Positions 18,222 to 27,874 of a DNA stretch of 64,000 nt are shown one piece after another (the stretch's first letter is position 1; each line of letters begins with the position of its first letter). Made by a program: the position numbers and the translations under genes. Under the pieces are notes generated by a model. The model saw nothing but the letters and a program-made list of their open reading frames with translations. It did no database searches and had not been told where the DNA came from. The stretch lies in NCBI GenBank assembly GCA_041913045.1, contig JAYSGB010000015.1, forward strand, positions 1 to 64,000, written 5' to 3'. This DNA is from CAMLOF01 sp041913045. Its GTDB lineage: Bacteria > Pseudomonadota > Gammaproteobacteria > Burkholderiales > Burkholderiaceae_C.

Positions 18222-19697
18222 TCAGGGCAGCTTGGAAACGGCCACGTGCTTCAGCAATTCCGCCACCGACGGGTTCATCACATCGGTGAACGGCTTGGGA
18301 TGAATACCCATGTAAAGCACCATGACAGCCAGCAACGCCATGACCAGGAACTCACGCTTGTTGATATCCAGGAGCGCCTTGACGTTGTCGTTGCCGACGG
18401 GCCCCAGATAGACACGCTTGAACATCCACAGCGAGTACGCTGCGCCAAAAATCAGCGCGGTGGATGCAGCCATGCCGACCCAGAAGTTCACTTTCACAGC
18501 ACCCAGGATCACCATCCACTCACCCACAAAGCCAGCGGTACCCGGCAGGCCGCAGTTGGCCATGGTGAACAGCAACGCGAAGGCGGCGAAGTTGGGCATG
18601 GTGTTGACGACACCACCGTAATCGGCGATTTCGCGGGAGTGCACGCGGTCATACAGGACGCCAATGCCCAGGAACATCGCAGCAGAGACGAAGCCGTGGG
18701 CAATCATCTGCACGATGGCACCGGAGACCGCCAGGTCGTTGAACAGGAAGAAGCCCAGCGACACGAAGCCCATGTGTGCCACGGACGAATAAGCCACAAG
18801 CTTCTTCATGTCCTTCTGGACCATGGCCACCAGCCCGACGTAGATCACGGCGATCAGAGACAGACCGATCATGAAACCAGCCCACTCATGGGACGCATCG
18901 GGTGCGATGGGCAGAGAGAACCGCAGGAAGCCATAGGCGCCCAGCTTCAGCATGATGGCGGCCAGCACGGCGGAGCCACCCGTAGGCGCTTCCACGTGCA
19001 CGTCGGGCAGCCAGGTGTGAACCGGCCACATCGGCACCTTCACGGCAAACGCTGCGAAGAAGGCAAAGAACAGTGCCGTCTGCACGCCGGCACCCAGTGG
19101 TAGCTTGTGCCAGGTGGCCAGATCGAAGCTGCCACCCGAGGCGTTGTACAGGTAAATCAACGCGACCAGCATCAGCAGCGAGCCGAGCAGCGTGTACAGG
19201 AAGAACTTGAACGCAGCGTAGATCTTGTTCGGCCCGCCCCAGATACCAATGATCAGGTACATGGGGATCAGCGTGGCCTCGAAGAACACGTAGAACAGCA
19301 TCGCGTCGACGGCAGCGAACACACCGATCATCAGACCGGACAGGATCAGGAACGCGCCCATGTACTGGTTGACTCGCTCGGTGATCACTTCCCAGCCCGC
19401 GATGACGACGATCACGGTGATGAAGGCGGTCAGCAGGATCAACCAAAGAGAGATACCGTCCACCCCGAGGTGGTAATGCACATTGAAACGCTCGATCCAG
19501 ACGCTCTTCTCGACGAACTGCATCGCGGCGGAACCAACCTCGAAACCGGTGTACAGAGGCACAGTCACGGCCAGACCCACCAGCGCACCGATCAACGCAA
19601 TCCAGCGCACGGCGTTGGCATGCTCGTCACGGCCTACAGCCAGCAGCACGGTACCAAAGAAGATAGGCACCCAGATCGCAAGGCTCAACAAACCCAT
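18222..19697 (-). CDS. nuoM: NADH-quinone oxidoreductase subunit M
   Basis: A 491-aa complex I membrane subunit (chain 4), homologous to Mrp antiporters. The conserved GVDGISLWLILLTAF N-terminal part, FFEATLIPMYLIIGIWGG with the essential glutamate, KVPMWPVHTWLPDVHVEAPT with the broken helix, and KDMKKLVAYSSVAHMGF are all present. About 14 membrane segments. Spacing of 13 bases to nuoL and 30 bases to nuoN shows one operon. Confidence 0.97.
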   Translation of the reverse strand: MGLLSLAIWVPIFFGTVLLAVGRDEHANAVRWIALIGALVGLAVTVPLYTGFEVGSAAMQFVEKSVWIERFNVHYHLGVDGISLWLILLTAFITVIVVIAGWEVITERVNQYMGAFLILSGLMIGVFAAVDAMLFYVFFEATLIPMYLIIGIWGGPNKIYAAFKFFLYTLLGSLLMLVALIYLYNASGGSFDLATWHKLPLGAGVQTALFFAFFAAFAVKVPMWPVHTWLPDVHVEAPTGGSAVLAAIMLKLGAYGFLRFSLPIAPDASHEWAGFMIGLSLIAVIYVGLVAMVQKDMKKLVAYSSVAHMGFVSLGFFLFNDLAVSGAIVQMIAHGFVSAAMFLGIGVLYDRVHSREIADYGGVVNTMPNFAAFALLFTMANCGLPGTAGFVGEWMVILGAVKVNFWVGMAASTALIFGAAYSLWMFKRVYLGPVGNDNVKALLDINKREFLVMALLAVMVLYMGIHPKPFTDVMNPSVAELLKHVAVSKLP

Positions 19698-19710
19698 TTT
19701 GTTCTTCTCC

Positions 19711-21750
19711 TTATTTGGCGAGCCACACGAAGTAGGTCATGAACGCAAGCACGCCCACGATCATCACGAACGCATAGTGGTATAGGAAACCAGTCTGGCC
19801 ACGGCGCACCACGGCAGACACGGCACCGACAATCTTCCAGCTCAGGTTGACCACGGCACCTTCGATCAGACCGCGATCACCACCCTTCCACAGGCCAACA
19901 CCAATACCGCGCGCAGCCTTGGCGATGATGTTCTCGTTGATCCAGTCCATGTAGTACTTGTTTTCGAGGATCACGATGATGGGGCGCAGTGCCTTGGCGA
20001 TGGCCGCTGGCAGCGCCGGGTTCACCAGGTACATATACCAGGCCAGCAGTGCGCCTCCTGCAGCCAGGTAGAGCGGAGGCGTGCTCAGCGCATGCATTGC
20101 CATGGCCAGAGGGCCGTGGAACTCCTCGGCAAAACGTTCCATCGCCGGGTGCAGTTCCGCGTTCACACGGATGGCATCGGCCAGGAAGTCACCGAACAGC
20201 ATGGGCTGGATGGTCAGGTAACCGATGACAACTGACGGGATCGCCAGCAGGAGCAGGGGCACCGTGACAACCCAGGGCGACTCGTGCGGGTTGCCGTCAC
20301 CGTGGTGGCCGTGGTCATCGTGGTGATGATCGTCGTGGTGTGCATCGGGGTTCTGGTCGTAACGCTCACTGCCGTGGAACACCAGGAAGTACAGACGGAA
20401 CGAGTAGAAGGACGTGACGAAAACGCCAGCCATCACGGCGAAGTAGGCGAAACCAGCCGCAGGCAGGTTGCTGAAGTGCACCGCCTCGATGATGCTGTCC
20501 TTGGAATAGAAACCCGAGAACAGGGGGGTGCCGATCAGTGCCAGCGTACCCAGCAGCGAGGTGATCCAGGTGATGGGCATGTACTTGCGCACGGCGCCCA
20601 TCCAACGGATGTCCTGGTTGTGGTGCATACCGATGATGACCGAGCCAGCCGCCAGGAACAACAGCGCCTTGAAGAAGGCGTGCGTCATCAGGTGGAACAC
20701 CGCCACCGAGTAGGCGGACGCACCCAGGGCGACCGTCATGTAGCCGAGCTGGGACAGCGTGGAATAGGCCACCACGCGCTTGATGTCGTTCTGGATGATG
20801 CCCAGGAAACCCATGAACAGAGCTGTGATGGCGCCAATCACGAGGATGAAGTTCAGGGCCGTGTCGGACAATTCATAGATCGGCGACATGCGCGAGACCA
20901 TGAAGATACCAGCGGTCACCATGGTGGCGGCGTGGATCAGCGCGGAGATCGGCGTCGGGCCTTCCATGGAGTCGGGCAGCCAGACGTGCAGCGGGAACTG
21001 GGCGGATTTACCCATGGCGCCGATGAACAGGCAGATGCCGATCACAGTCACCAGCATCGCGTCCTGGCCCATGATGTACCAGGGGAACTCGATGGCGGCC
21101 AGCTCTGGCGCCTTGGCGAAGATCTCGGTGTAGTTCAGGCTGCCGGTGTAGGCGGCGATGAGACCGATGCCCAGAATGAAGCCGAAGTCACCCACACGGT
21201 TAACCAGGAAGGCCTTCATGTTCGCAAAGATCGCCGTCGGCTTGTTGAACCAGAAGCCGATCAGCAGATAGGACACCAGGCCCACCGCTTCCCAGCCGAA
21301 GAACAACTGCAACAGGTTGTTGCTCATGACGAGCATGAGCATGGAGAACGTGAACAGAGAGATGTATGCGAAGAAGCGGTTGTAGCCAGCATCTTCTTCC
21401 ATGTAGCCGATGGTGTAGATGTGCACCATCAGCGACACGAAGGTCACCACACACATCATCATGGCGGTAAGGCCATCGACCATGAAGCCGATTTCCATCT
21501 TCAGGCCGCCCACGACCATCCACTCATAGATGGTCTGGTTGAAACGCGCGCCGTCCATGGCCACGCTCTTGAGCGTCATGGCGGAGATGATGAACGCGAT
21601 GAACACGCCCAGGATGGTGAGGGTGTGCGACGCGCGGCGGCCGATCACGTTGCCGCCAAAGGTCGTGCCCAGTATGCCGGCCAATGCCGACCCCACCAGT
21701 GGTGCCAGGGGCACCGCCAGCAGCGCGCTTGCAGAAAGGCTTGTACTCAT
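19711..21750 (-). CDS. nuoL: NADH-quinone oxidoreductase subunit L
   Basis: A 679-aa distal proton-pumping subunit of complex I. Core motifs include VGLVSYLLIGFW, SAQFPLHVWLPDSMEGPTPIS, ALIHAATMVTAGI and DIKRVVAYSTLSQLGYM, and a long C-terminal lateral helix region. A His/Asp-rich loop (DAHHDDHHHDDHGHHGDGN, around residues 463-487) sits between late membrane helices and looks like a lineage-specific insertion that could bind divalent metal; no role is known. Start ATG at 21750 lies 31 bases after the nuoK stop. Confidence 0.97.
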   Translation of the reverse strand: MSTSLSASALLAVPLAPLVGSALAGILGTTFGGNVIGRRASHTLTILGVFIAFIISAMTLKSVAMDGARFNQTIYEWMVVGGLKMEIGFMVDGLTAMMMCVVTFVSLMVHIYTIGYMEEDAGYNRFFAYISLFTFSMLMLVMSNNLLQLFFGWEAVGLVSYLLIGFWFNKPTAIFANMKAFLVNRVGDFGFILGIGLIAAYTGSLNYTEIFAKAPELAAIEFPWYIMGQDAMLVTVIGICLFIGAMGKSAQFPLHVWLPDSMEGPTPISALIHAATMVTAGIFMVSRMSPIYELSDTALNFILVIGAITALFMGFLGIIQNDIKRVVAYSTLSQLGYMTVALGASAYSVAVFHLMTHAFFKALLFLAAGSVIIGMHHNQDIRWMGAVRKYMPITWITSLLGTLALIGTPLFSGFYSKDSIIEAVHFSNLPAAGFAYFAVMAGVFVTSFYSFRLYFLVFHGSERYDQNPDAHHDDHHHDDHGHHGDGNPHESPWVVTVPLLLLAIPSVVIGYLTIQPMLFGDFLADAIRVNAELHPAMERFAEEFHGPLAMAMHALSTPPLYLAAGGALLAWYMYLVNPALPAAIAKALRPIIVILENKYYMDWINENIIAKAARGIGVGLWKGGDRGLIEGAVVNLSWKIVGAVSAVVRRGQTGFLYHYAFVMIVGVLAFMTYFVWLAK

Positions 21751-21781
21751 TGTTGTGACTTTGCGTAAAAACCCTTGAGCC

Positions 21782-22093
21782 TCAGCCCTTGAGCGTGTTG
21801 AGCTCGTCCACGTTGATGGACGACTTGTTGCGGAACAGCAGCACCAGGATGGCCAGGCCGATGGCCGACTCGGCCGCAGCGACGGTCAGGATGAAGAACA
21901 CGAAGACTTGTCCCTGCATGTCACCCAGGTAGTGCGAGAAGGCGACAAAGTTCATGTTCACGGCCAGCAGCATCAGTTCGATGGCCATGAGCAGCACGAT
22001 CAGGTTCTTGCGGTTCAGGAAGATACCTACCACCGACAGCGCAAACAAGATGGCGCCGAGTGACAGGAAATGACCCAATGTGAGGCTCGTCAT
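21782..22093 (-). CDS. nuoK: NADH-quinone oxidoreductase subunit K
   Basis: A 103-aa subunit with three membrane helices, homologous to MrpC. The two functionally important glutamates are present in LLMAIELMLLAVN and VAAAESAIGLAI. Length equals the family norm. The ATG overlaps the nuoJ stop by 4 bases, so it is translationally coupled to nuoJ. Confidence 0.97.
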   Translation of the reverse strand: MTSLTLGHFLSLGAILFALSVVGIFLNRKNLIVLLMAIELMLLAVNMNFVAFSHYLGDMQGQVFVFFILTVAAAESAIGLAILVLLFRNKSSINVDELNTLKG

Positions 22094-22743
22094 GCCTTGC
22101 CCTCCTCTTTGACTTGTTCCGCAGCTGGCTCGGCGGCACGGGTGGCGGCCATGGGCACCACCACCAGACGGTCGGCGGCCTTGACCTTGACCTGGATGCC
22201 CGGGTTGATGGCCTTGCTGTCCTTGCGCTGACGCAGGGTCAGCGCGATGGCGGTGATCATTGCGACCAGCAACACCACCGCTGCGACTTGGATGGGATAC
22301 AGGTAGTGCTGGTAAAGCAGCACACCCAGGGCATGGGTGTTGGAGTGGTCGGCCGCGTGCATGGCACTGGTCGCAGCCAGCTCATTAACCGTCAGGCGCG
22401 GGAAACCAGCCCACAAAACGGCGATCAGTTCGGCACTGACCAACACGCCCAGGATAACCGCAAGCGGGAAATGCTTCCAGAAACCTTCGCGGATCGCATC
22501 GATATTGATGTCGAGCATCATCACCACGAAGAGGAAGAGCACCATCACGGCACCCAGGTACACCAGCACCAGGGTGATGCCCAGGAATTCGGCCTTCAGC
22601 AACAGCCACACAGCTGCCGCCTGTGAGAAGGCCAGCATGAGGTAGAGAACCGCGTGCACGGGGTTGCGCGCGGTGATGACCCGGTAGGCCGCAAACAGCA
22701 GCACCGCCGAGAACAGGTAGAAGAAGCCAGCTTGGTAATCCAT
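22090..22743 (-). CDS. nuoJ: NADH-quinone oxidoreductase subunit J
   Basis: A 217-aa membrane subunit. Five hydrophobic helices are visible, with the conserved HAVLYLMLAFSQAA segment and the unusual pi-bulge helix region LVLVYLGAVMVLFLFVVMML. The C terminus is a charged tail (ending KEEGKA). I chose the ATG of MDYQAGFFYLF at 22743; the in-frame extension lies inside nuoI. It overlaps nuoK by 4 bases. Confidence 0.95.
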   Translation of the reverse strand: MDYQAGFFYLFSAVLLFAAYRVITARNPVHAVLYLMLAFSQAAAVWLLLKAEFLGITLVLVYLGAVMVLFLFVVMMLDINIDAIREGFWKHFPLAVILGVLVSAELIAVLWAGFPRLTVNELAATSAMHAADHSNTHALGVLLYQHYLYPIQVAAVVLLVAMITAIALTLRQRKDSKAINPGIQVKVKAADRLVVVPMAATRAAEPAAEQVKEEGKA

Positions 22744-22765
22744 GGTCGTCTCGTGCCTCGGGCGG

Positions 22766-23275
22766 TCAGCGGTACTTGGCGTCCGCAGCCTTGGCTGCGG
22801 CGATATCTTTTTCGTAGCGGTCGCCAACGGCCAGCAGCATGTCCTTGGTGAAGTACAGGTCACCCCGCTTTTCACCGTGGTATTCGAATATGTGGGTCTC
22901 GACGATGGCATCGACCGGGCAGGCTTCTTCGCAGAAACCGCAGAAGATGCACTTGGTCAGGTCGATGTCATAGCGAGTGGTACGGCGGGTGCCGTCTTCA
23001 CGCTGATCGGATTCAATGGTGATGGCCATCGCCGGACAGACAGCTTCACAGAGCTTGCACGCAATGCATCGCTCCTCGCCGTTGTCGTAACGGCGCTGGG
23101 CATGCAGCCCACGGAAGCGTGGCGACAGGGGCGTCTTCTCTTCGGGAAACTGCACGGTCACCTTGCGGCGCAGCGCGTAGCGGCCGGTCAGGGCCATGCC
23201 CTTGAACAGCTCGACCAGCAGGAAGCTCTTGAAGAAGTCGCGGAAAGAGAAAGGCGCAACAGCGGTGGCAGACAT
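22766..23275 (-). CDS. nuoI: NADH-quinone oxidoreductase subunit I
   Basis: A 169-aa ferredoxin-like subunit carrying the two [4Fe-4S] clusters N6a and N6b that link NuoG to NuoB. The two motifs CIACKLCEAVCP and CIFCGFCEEACP are intact. An N-terminal amphipathic helix (FKSFLLVELFKGMALTGRYA) anchors it on the membrane. Located 16 bases after nuoH and 22 bases before nuoJ. Confidence 0.97.
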   Translation of the reverse strand: MSATAVAPFSFRDFFKSFLLVELFKGMALTGRYALRRKVTVQFPEEKTPLSPRFRGLHAQRRYDNGEERCIACKLCEAVCPAMAITIESDQREDGTRRTTRYDIDLTKCIFCGFCEEACPVDAIVETHIFEYHGEKRGDLYFTKDMLLAVGDRYEKDIAAAKAADAKYR

Positions 23276-23291
23276 GTTGTTCGGGCCTCCT

Positions 23292-24374
23292 TTATTTCCA
23301 GATGTTCCAGGAGGTCTGCATCAGGCCGCCGACCAGCAGCAACCAGATGAGGGTCACAGGAATGAAGATCTTCCAGCCCAGACGCATGATCTGGTCATAG
23401 CGGAAGCGCGGGAAGGTTGCGCGAATCCAGATGAACATGGACACGACGACAAACGTCTTGACGCCCAGCCAGATCCAGCCCGGAATCCAGTTGAAGAGGG
23501 CGCTGTCGATAGGTGCAGCCCAGCCGCCCAGGAACATCAGCACCGCCAGGATGGACACCAGCCACATGCTGGCGTATTCGGCCAGGAAGAAGATGGCAAA
23601 ACCCATGCCGGAGTATTCGACCATGTGACCGGCCACGATCTCAGCTTCGCCTTCGACCACGTCAAAGGGGTGGCGGTTGGTCTCGGCCACACCAGAGATC
23701 AGATAGACCAGAAAAATGGGCAACAACGGCAGCCAGTTCCAGGACAGGAAGTTCAACCCCATGTCCGCACCCATGCCACGGTTCTGGGAAGCAACGATGT
23801 CAGCCAGATTCAGGCTGCCAGCGGTCATGACAACCACCAGGAAGCAGAAGCCGATGGCGATTTCATAGCTCACCATCTGCGCGGCAGCCCGCAGTGCACC
23901 CAGGAAGGCGTACTTGGAGTTGGATGCCCACCCAGCGATGATCACGCCGTACACCTCAATGGAGGTGATGGCAAGAATGACCAACAAACCTGCGTTGACG
24001 TTGGCAAGAACGGTTTCCGGACCGAAAGGCACGGCCACCCACGCAGCCAGCGCGGGCATGATGGCCATGATGGGGCCCAGGCGGAACAACCCCTTGCTCG
24101 CGGCACTGGGGTTGATGAGTTCCTTGCTCAGCAGCTTGACAGCGTCAGCGATCGGCTGCAACAGACCGAAGGGGCCCACGCGGTTGGGGCCCAGACGAAC
24201 TTGCATGAAACCCAGCAGGCGGCGTTCCCACAGCGTCAGGTAGGCCACTGCGCCCATCAGCGGCGCAAGCACCGCAACGATCTTGATAAGGTTCCAAAGC
24301 ACCGGCCAGGCGGCGGTCTGCCACCAGGAAGCTGCGATCAAACTTAGACCACCGTTGTACATAGCGTCGATCAT
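23292..24374 (-). CDS. nuoH: NADH-quinone oxidoreductase subunit H
   Basis: A 360-aa subunit with eight membrane helices that forms the quinone-binding chamber with NuoB and NuoD. The characteristic ERRLLGFMQVRLGPNRVGPFG loop follows helix 1, and the ETNRHPFDVVEGEAEIVAGH acidic loop is intact. The ATG overlaps the nuoG stop by 4 bases. Confidence 0.97.
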   Translation of the reverse strand: MIDAMYNGGLSLIAASWWQTAAWPVLWNLIKIVAVLAPLMGAVAYLTLWERRLLGFMQVRLGPNRVGPFGLLQPIADAVKLLSKELINPSAASKGLFRLGPIMAIMPALAAWVAVPFGPETVLANVNAGLLVILAITSIEVYGVIIAGWASNSKYAFLGALRAAAQMVSYEIAIGFCFLVVVMTAGSLNLADIVASQNRGMGADMGLNFLSWNWLPLLPIFLVYLISGVAETNRHPFDVVEGEAEIVAGHMVEYSGMGFAIFFLAEYASMWLVSILAVLMFLGGWAAPIDSALFNWIPGWIWLGVKTFVVVSMFIWIRATFPRFRYDQIMRLGWKIFIPVTLIWLLLVGGLMQTSWNIWK

Positions 24375-26509
24375 GCGCTCACTCCCTTGGCTTCAGCGGC
24401 GCGAACGGCACGTGCGTCGGCCGTGGCCTGCAGCGACGGCGAGCGACGCACCAGTGCGTCCAGTTCGTAGATCGCAGCCACGCAGGGCTTGCCTTGGGCT
24501 GCACCCGTGTCAATGGCGGCAGATGTACTGTTGTTCAGACGGCCAGCGGGCACCACGGCACCACTTTCGACACCGGGCAACACCTTGGCCAGCACAGCCT
24601 GAGATGACTCTTGGTCAAAACCAGGCAGACCCAGCAGATTGGCGAGCACGCGTAGCACCTTCCACGCAGGACGTGTTTCACCCAAGGGCTTCGCCACTGC
24701 ATGGAAGCTTTGCAACCTGCCTTCGGCATTGACGAAGGACCCAGACGTTTCGCTGAACGGAGCGATGGGCAGCAGCACGTCGCTCACATCCAGGTTGGTC
24801 TTGAACGGGCTGAGCGTGATCACCATCTCAGCCTGCGCCAGGGCGGAGGTCGGTGCGGCAGTGTCGGCACCGGCTTCGACGTTCAGCAGCACGGCTGCCT
24901 TCACGCCACCTGCAAGCATTTGCGTGGCATTCTGGCCACCGGCACCCGGCAGCGCCTCTACCAGTTGTGCCCCGACGGTGTTGGCGGCTTCGGTCAGATA
25001 GCCGAAGCTGGCACCAGTCTGGCTGGCAATCCACTGCGCCAGCGCCAGCAGGCTGGAAGCCTGAGGATGGTGTGCGGCGGCGTTGCCGAGCAGCACAGCC
25101 TTGTTATCACCGCTCATCAGCGATTCGGCAACCGCGCGGGCAGCGTCAGTAACCTGCGCATCCACTGGGGAGGCAACACCCTTGGCCTGTGCCACAGCGG
25201 CAGCCACCCCGGCCAGCGCCGCGCTCCAAACTGAAGCATCTGCCTTCATCACGTTGGCAACAGGCATGGCCCAAACCGGTGCCGAGTCCACCAGCACGTT
25301 CACCTGAGCCCCTTTGCGGGCAGCCTGGCGAATGCGCTGCGCGTACAGGGGATGATCCTTGCGCAGATTGGAGCCGATGACGAACACACGTTGCAGGCTG
25401 GACAGCGCTGCAATGGGCAGACCCAGCCAACGCGCCTGCCCGGTGGGAGCCGCGTTGGTGAAATCGGCGGCGCGCAAGCGCGTATCAATGTTCTGGCTGC
25501 CCAGACCACGCACCAAGGCACCAGCCAGCGCCAATTCTTCGACGGTACTGTGCGGGCTAGCCAACAGGCCGATGGCCTGTGCGCCGTGGTCGTTCTTGAT
25601 CTGCTTCAGGCCGTTGGCCACGTATTCCAGGGCCGTCTGCCAATCCACGGCCTTCCACTCGCCGCCCTGCTTCAGCATGGGCTGGGTCAGGCGGTCGGCG
25701 CCGTTGAGGGCTTCATAGCTGAAGCGGTCGCGGTCGGCGATCCAGCATTCGTTGACGTCTTCGTTCTCGAAGGGCACCACGCGCAGCACTTGGCCGTTCT
25801 TGACCTGGACAACCAGGTTTGCACCCGTGGAGTCGTGCGGGCTGACAGACTTGCGACGCGACAGTTCCCAGGTACGGGCGTTGTAGCGGAAGGGCTTGCT
25901 CGTCAGGGCACCCACAGGGCACAGATCGATCATGTTGCCCGACAGTTCGGAATCCACCGACTGACCGACGAAGGTTTCGATCTCCGAGTGCTCACCACGG
26001 TGGCTCATGCCCAATTCCATGATGCCAGCGATTTCTTGACCGAAGCGCACGCAGCGGGTGCAGTGGATGCAGCGGCTCATCTCTTCCATCGAGATGAGAG
26101 GGCCGACGTCCTTGTGGAACACCACGCGCTTTTCCTCCTCGTAACGGGAGGCGCTGCCGCCGTAGCCAACGGCCAGATCCTGCAATTGACACTCACCGCC
26201 CTGGTCGCAGATAGGGCAATCCAGCGGGTGGTTGATCAACAGGAATTCCATGACCGACTTCTGGGCCTTGATGGCCTTGTCGGACTTGGTGCGCACCACC
26301 ATGCCCATGGTGACAGGGGTGGCGCAGGCTGGCATGGGCTTGGGTGCCTTTTCGACATCCACCAAGCACATGCGGCAGTTGGCCGCGATGGAAAGCTTCT
26401 TGTGATAGCAGAAGTGCGGAATGTAGGTGCCTGCCTTTTCAGCAGCATGCATGACCATGCTGCCGGGCGGCACTTCCACCTTCTTGCCGTCGAGTTCGAT
26501 TTCAACCAT
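24371..26509 (-). CDS. nuoG: NADH-quinone oxidoreductase subunit G
   Basis: A 712-aa iron-sulfur subunit of the peripheral arm. The N-terminal [2Fe-2S] ferredoxin region (CYHKKLSIAANCRMCLVD), the His/Cys [4Fe-4S] loop (HPLDCPICDQGGECQLQDLA) and the third cluster motif (RCIHCTRCVRF) are present. They are followed by a molybdopterin-oxidoreductase-like domain without a cofactor role. It is shorter than the roughly 900-aa enterobacterial protein, as is usual for betaproteobacteria. A second N7-type cluster motif is not evident. Start at 26509, 12 bases after the nuoF stop. Confidence 0.96.
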   Translation of the reverse strand: MVEIELDGKKVEVPPGSMVMHAAEKAGTYIPHFCYHKKLSIAANCRMCLVDVEKAPKPMPACATPVTMGMVVRTKSDKAIKAQKSVMEFLLINHPLDCPICDQGGECQLQDLAVGYGGSASRYEEEKRVVFHKDVGPLISMEEMSRCIHCTRCVRFGQEIAGIMELGMSHRGEHSEIETFVGQSVDSELSGNMIDLCPVGALTSKPFRYNARTWELSRRKSVSPHDSTGANLVVQVKNGQVLRVVPFENEDVNECWIADRDRFSYEALNGADRLTQPMLKQGGEWKAVDWQTALEYVANGLKQIKNDHGAQAIGLLASPHSTVEELALAGALVRGLGSQNIDTRLRAADFTNAAPTGQARWLGLPIAALSSLQRVFVIGSNLRKDHPLYAQRIRQAARKGAQVNVLVDSAPVWAMPVANVMKADASVWSAALAGVAAAVAQAKGVASPVDAQVTDAARAVAESLMSGDNKAVLLGNAAAHHPQASSLLALAQWIASQTGASFGYLTEAANTVGAQLVEALPGAGGQNATQMLAGGVKAAVLLNVEAGADTAAPTSALAQAEMVITLSPFKTNLDVSDVLLPIAPFSETSGSFVNAEGRLQSFHAVAKPLGETRPAWKVLRVLANLLGLPGFDQESSQAVLAKVLPGVESGAVVPAGRLNNSTSAAIDTGAAQGKPCVAAIYELDALVRRSPSLQATADARAVRAAEAKGVSA

Positions 26510-26521
26510 GTTCAGCTCTGG

Positions 26522-27874
26522 TTAAACGTATGCCGGGACCATGCAGGTCTTGTGTTCGATGTGGTGCTCGAACTCGTGGCGGAAGTGCTTGATCATGCCG
26601 CGCACCGGCATGGCAGCGGCGTCACCCAGCGCGCAAATGGTGCGGCCCATGATGTTTTCCGCGACGTTGTCGAGCAGAGCCATGTCGCTGGGACGGCCTT
26701 GGCCGTTTTCGATGCGATCGACCATGCGCCACAGCCAGCCCGTGCCTTCGCGGCAAGGGGTGCACTGGCCGCAGGACTCGTGCATGTAGAAGTAGCTCAG
26801 ACGCTGCAGGGACTTCACCATGCAACGGGAGTCGTCCATCACGATGACCGCGCCCGAACCCAGCATGGAACCTGCCTTGCTGATGGAGTCGTAGTCCATC
26901 GTGCAGTCCATGATGATGTTGGCCGGCAGCACCGGGGCGGACGAACCGCCAGGGATCACAGCCTTGAGCTGGCGCCCCGCGCGTACACCACCGGCCAGTT
27001 CCAGCAGCTTGCTGAACGGGGTACCCAGCGGGATTTCGTAGTTGCCCGGACGCTCCACGTCACCGCTGACCGAGAAGATCTTGGTGCCGCCGTTGTTTGG
27101 CTTGCCGCATTCGAGGTAGGCCTGGCCGCCGTTGCGGATGATCCAGGGCACCGCCGCGAAGGTTTCGGTGTTGTTGATGGTGGTGGGCTTGCCGTACAGG
27201 CCGAAGCTGGCCGGGAACGGCGGCTTGAAGCGCGGTTGGCCCTTCTTGCCTTCCAGCGATTCGAGCAGCGCGGTTTCCTCGCCACAGATGTAGGCACCGA
27301 AACCGTGGTGGGCGTGCAGCTGGAAGCTGAAGCCCGAACCCATGATGTTGTCACCGAGGTAGCCTGCCGCCCTCGCCTCTTCCAGCGCGGCCTCGAAACG
27401 CTCGTAGACCTGGAAGATTTCGCCGTGGATGTAGTTGTAACCCACGGAAATACCCATCGCGTACGCGGCAATGATCATGCCCTCGATCACGATGTGAGGG
27501 TTGTACATGAGGATGTCGCGGTCCTTGCAGGTACCGGGCTCACCTTCGTCCGAGTTGCAGACCAGGTGTTTCTGGCCCGGGAACTGGCGCGGCATGAAGC
27601 TCCACTTCAGGCCGGTGGGGAAACCCGCGCCACCACGGCCACGCAAGGCTGAGTCTTTGACGGTCGCGATCACCTGGTCCTGGGTGAGGCCTTCGCTGCC
27701 ATCCTTGCCCAGAATCTTGCGCAGCGCCTCATAGCCGCCGCGCGCCTCGTAGTCCTTGATGGACCAGTTGCTACCGTCCAACCCGGCATAGATCTGCGGG
27801 TTGATGTGGCGACCATGGAAACAGGTTTCCAGGCCCTTGGCCTGGAACTGTTGCAACACCTGGTTGACGTTCAT
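26522..27874 (-). CDS. nuoF: NADH-quinone oxidoreductase subunit F (NADH-binding)
   Basis: A 450-aa flavoprotein subunit that oxidises NADH. Visible are the FMN/NADH glycine-rich site GRGGAGFPTGLKW, the second glycine segment GAYICGEETALLESLEG and the N3 [4Fe-4S] motif SCGQCTPCREGTGW with the fourth cysteine in RTICALGDAAA. I chose the ATG of MNVNQVLQQ at 27874, which overlaps the nuoE stop by 4 bases; the 23-residue extension lies in nuoE. Confidence 0.97.
   Translation of the reverse strand: MNVNQVLQQFQAKGLETCFHGRHINPQIYAGLDGSNWSIKDYEARGGYEALRKILGKDGSEGLTQDQVIATVKDSALRGRGGAGFPTGLKWSFMPRQFPGQKHLVCNSDEGEPGTCKDRDILMYNPHIVIEGMIIAAYAMGISVGYNYIHGEIFQVYERFEAALEEARAAGYLGDNIMGSGFSFQLHAHHGFGAYICGEETALLESLEGKKGQPRFKPPFPASFGLYGKPTTINNTETFAAVPWIIRNGGQAYLECGKPNNGGTKIFSVSGDVERPGNYEIPLGTPFSKLLELAGGVRAGRQLKAVIPGGSSAPVLPANIIMDCTMDYDSISKAGSMLGSGAVIVMDDSRCMVKSLQRLSYFYMHESCGQCTPCREGTGWLWRMVDRIENGQGRPSDMALLDNVAENIMGRTICALGDAAAMPVRGMIKHFRHEFEHHIEHKTCMVPAYV

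Noticed and set aside
16833..19103. 756-codon plus-strand frame opposite nuoN and nuoM
   Set aside because: It is His/Gln/Arg-rich, has no domain, and mirrors genuine complex I genes; long antisense frames are expected at this GC content.
25352..27652. 766-codon plus-strand frame opposite nuoG and nuoF
   Set aside because: Composition reflects antisense of conserved genes; both nuo genes are intact.
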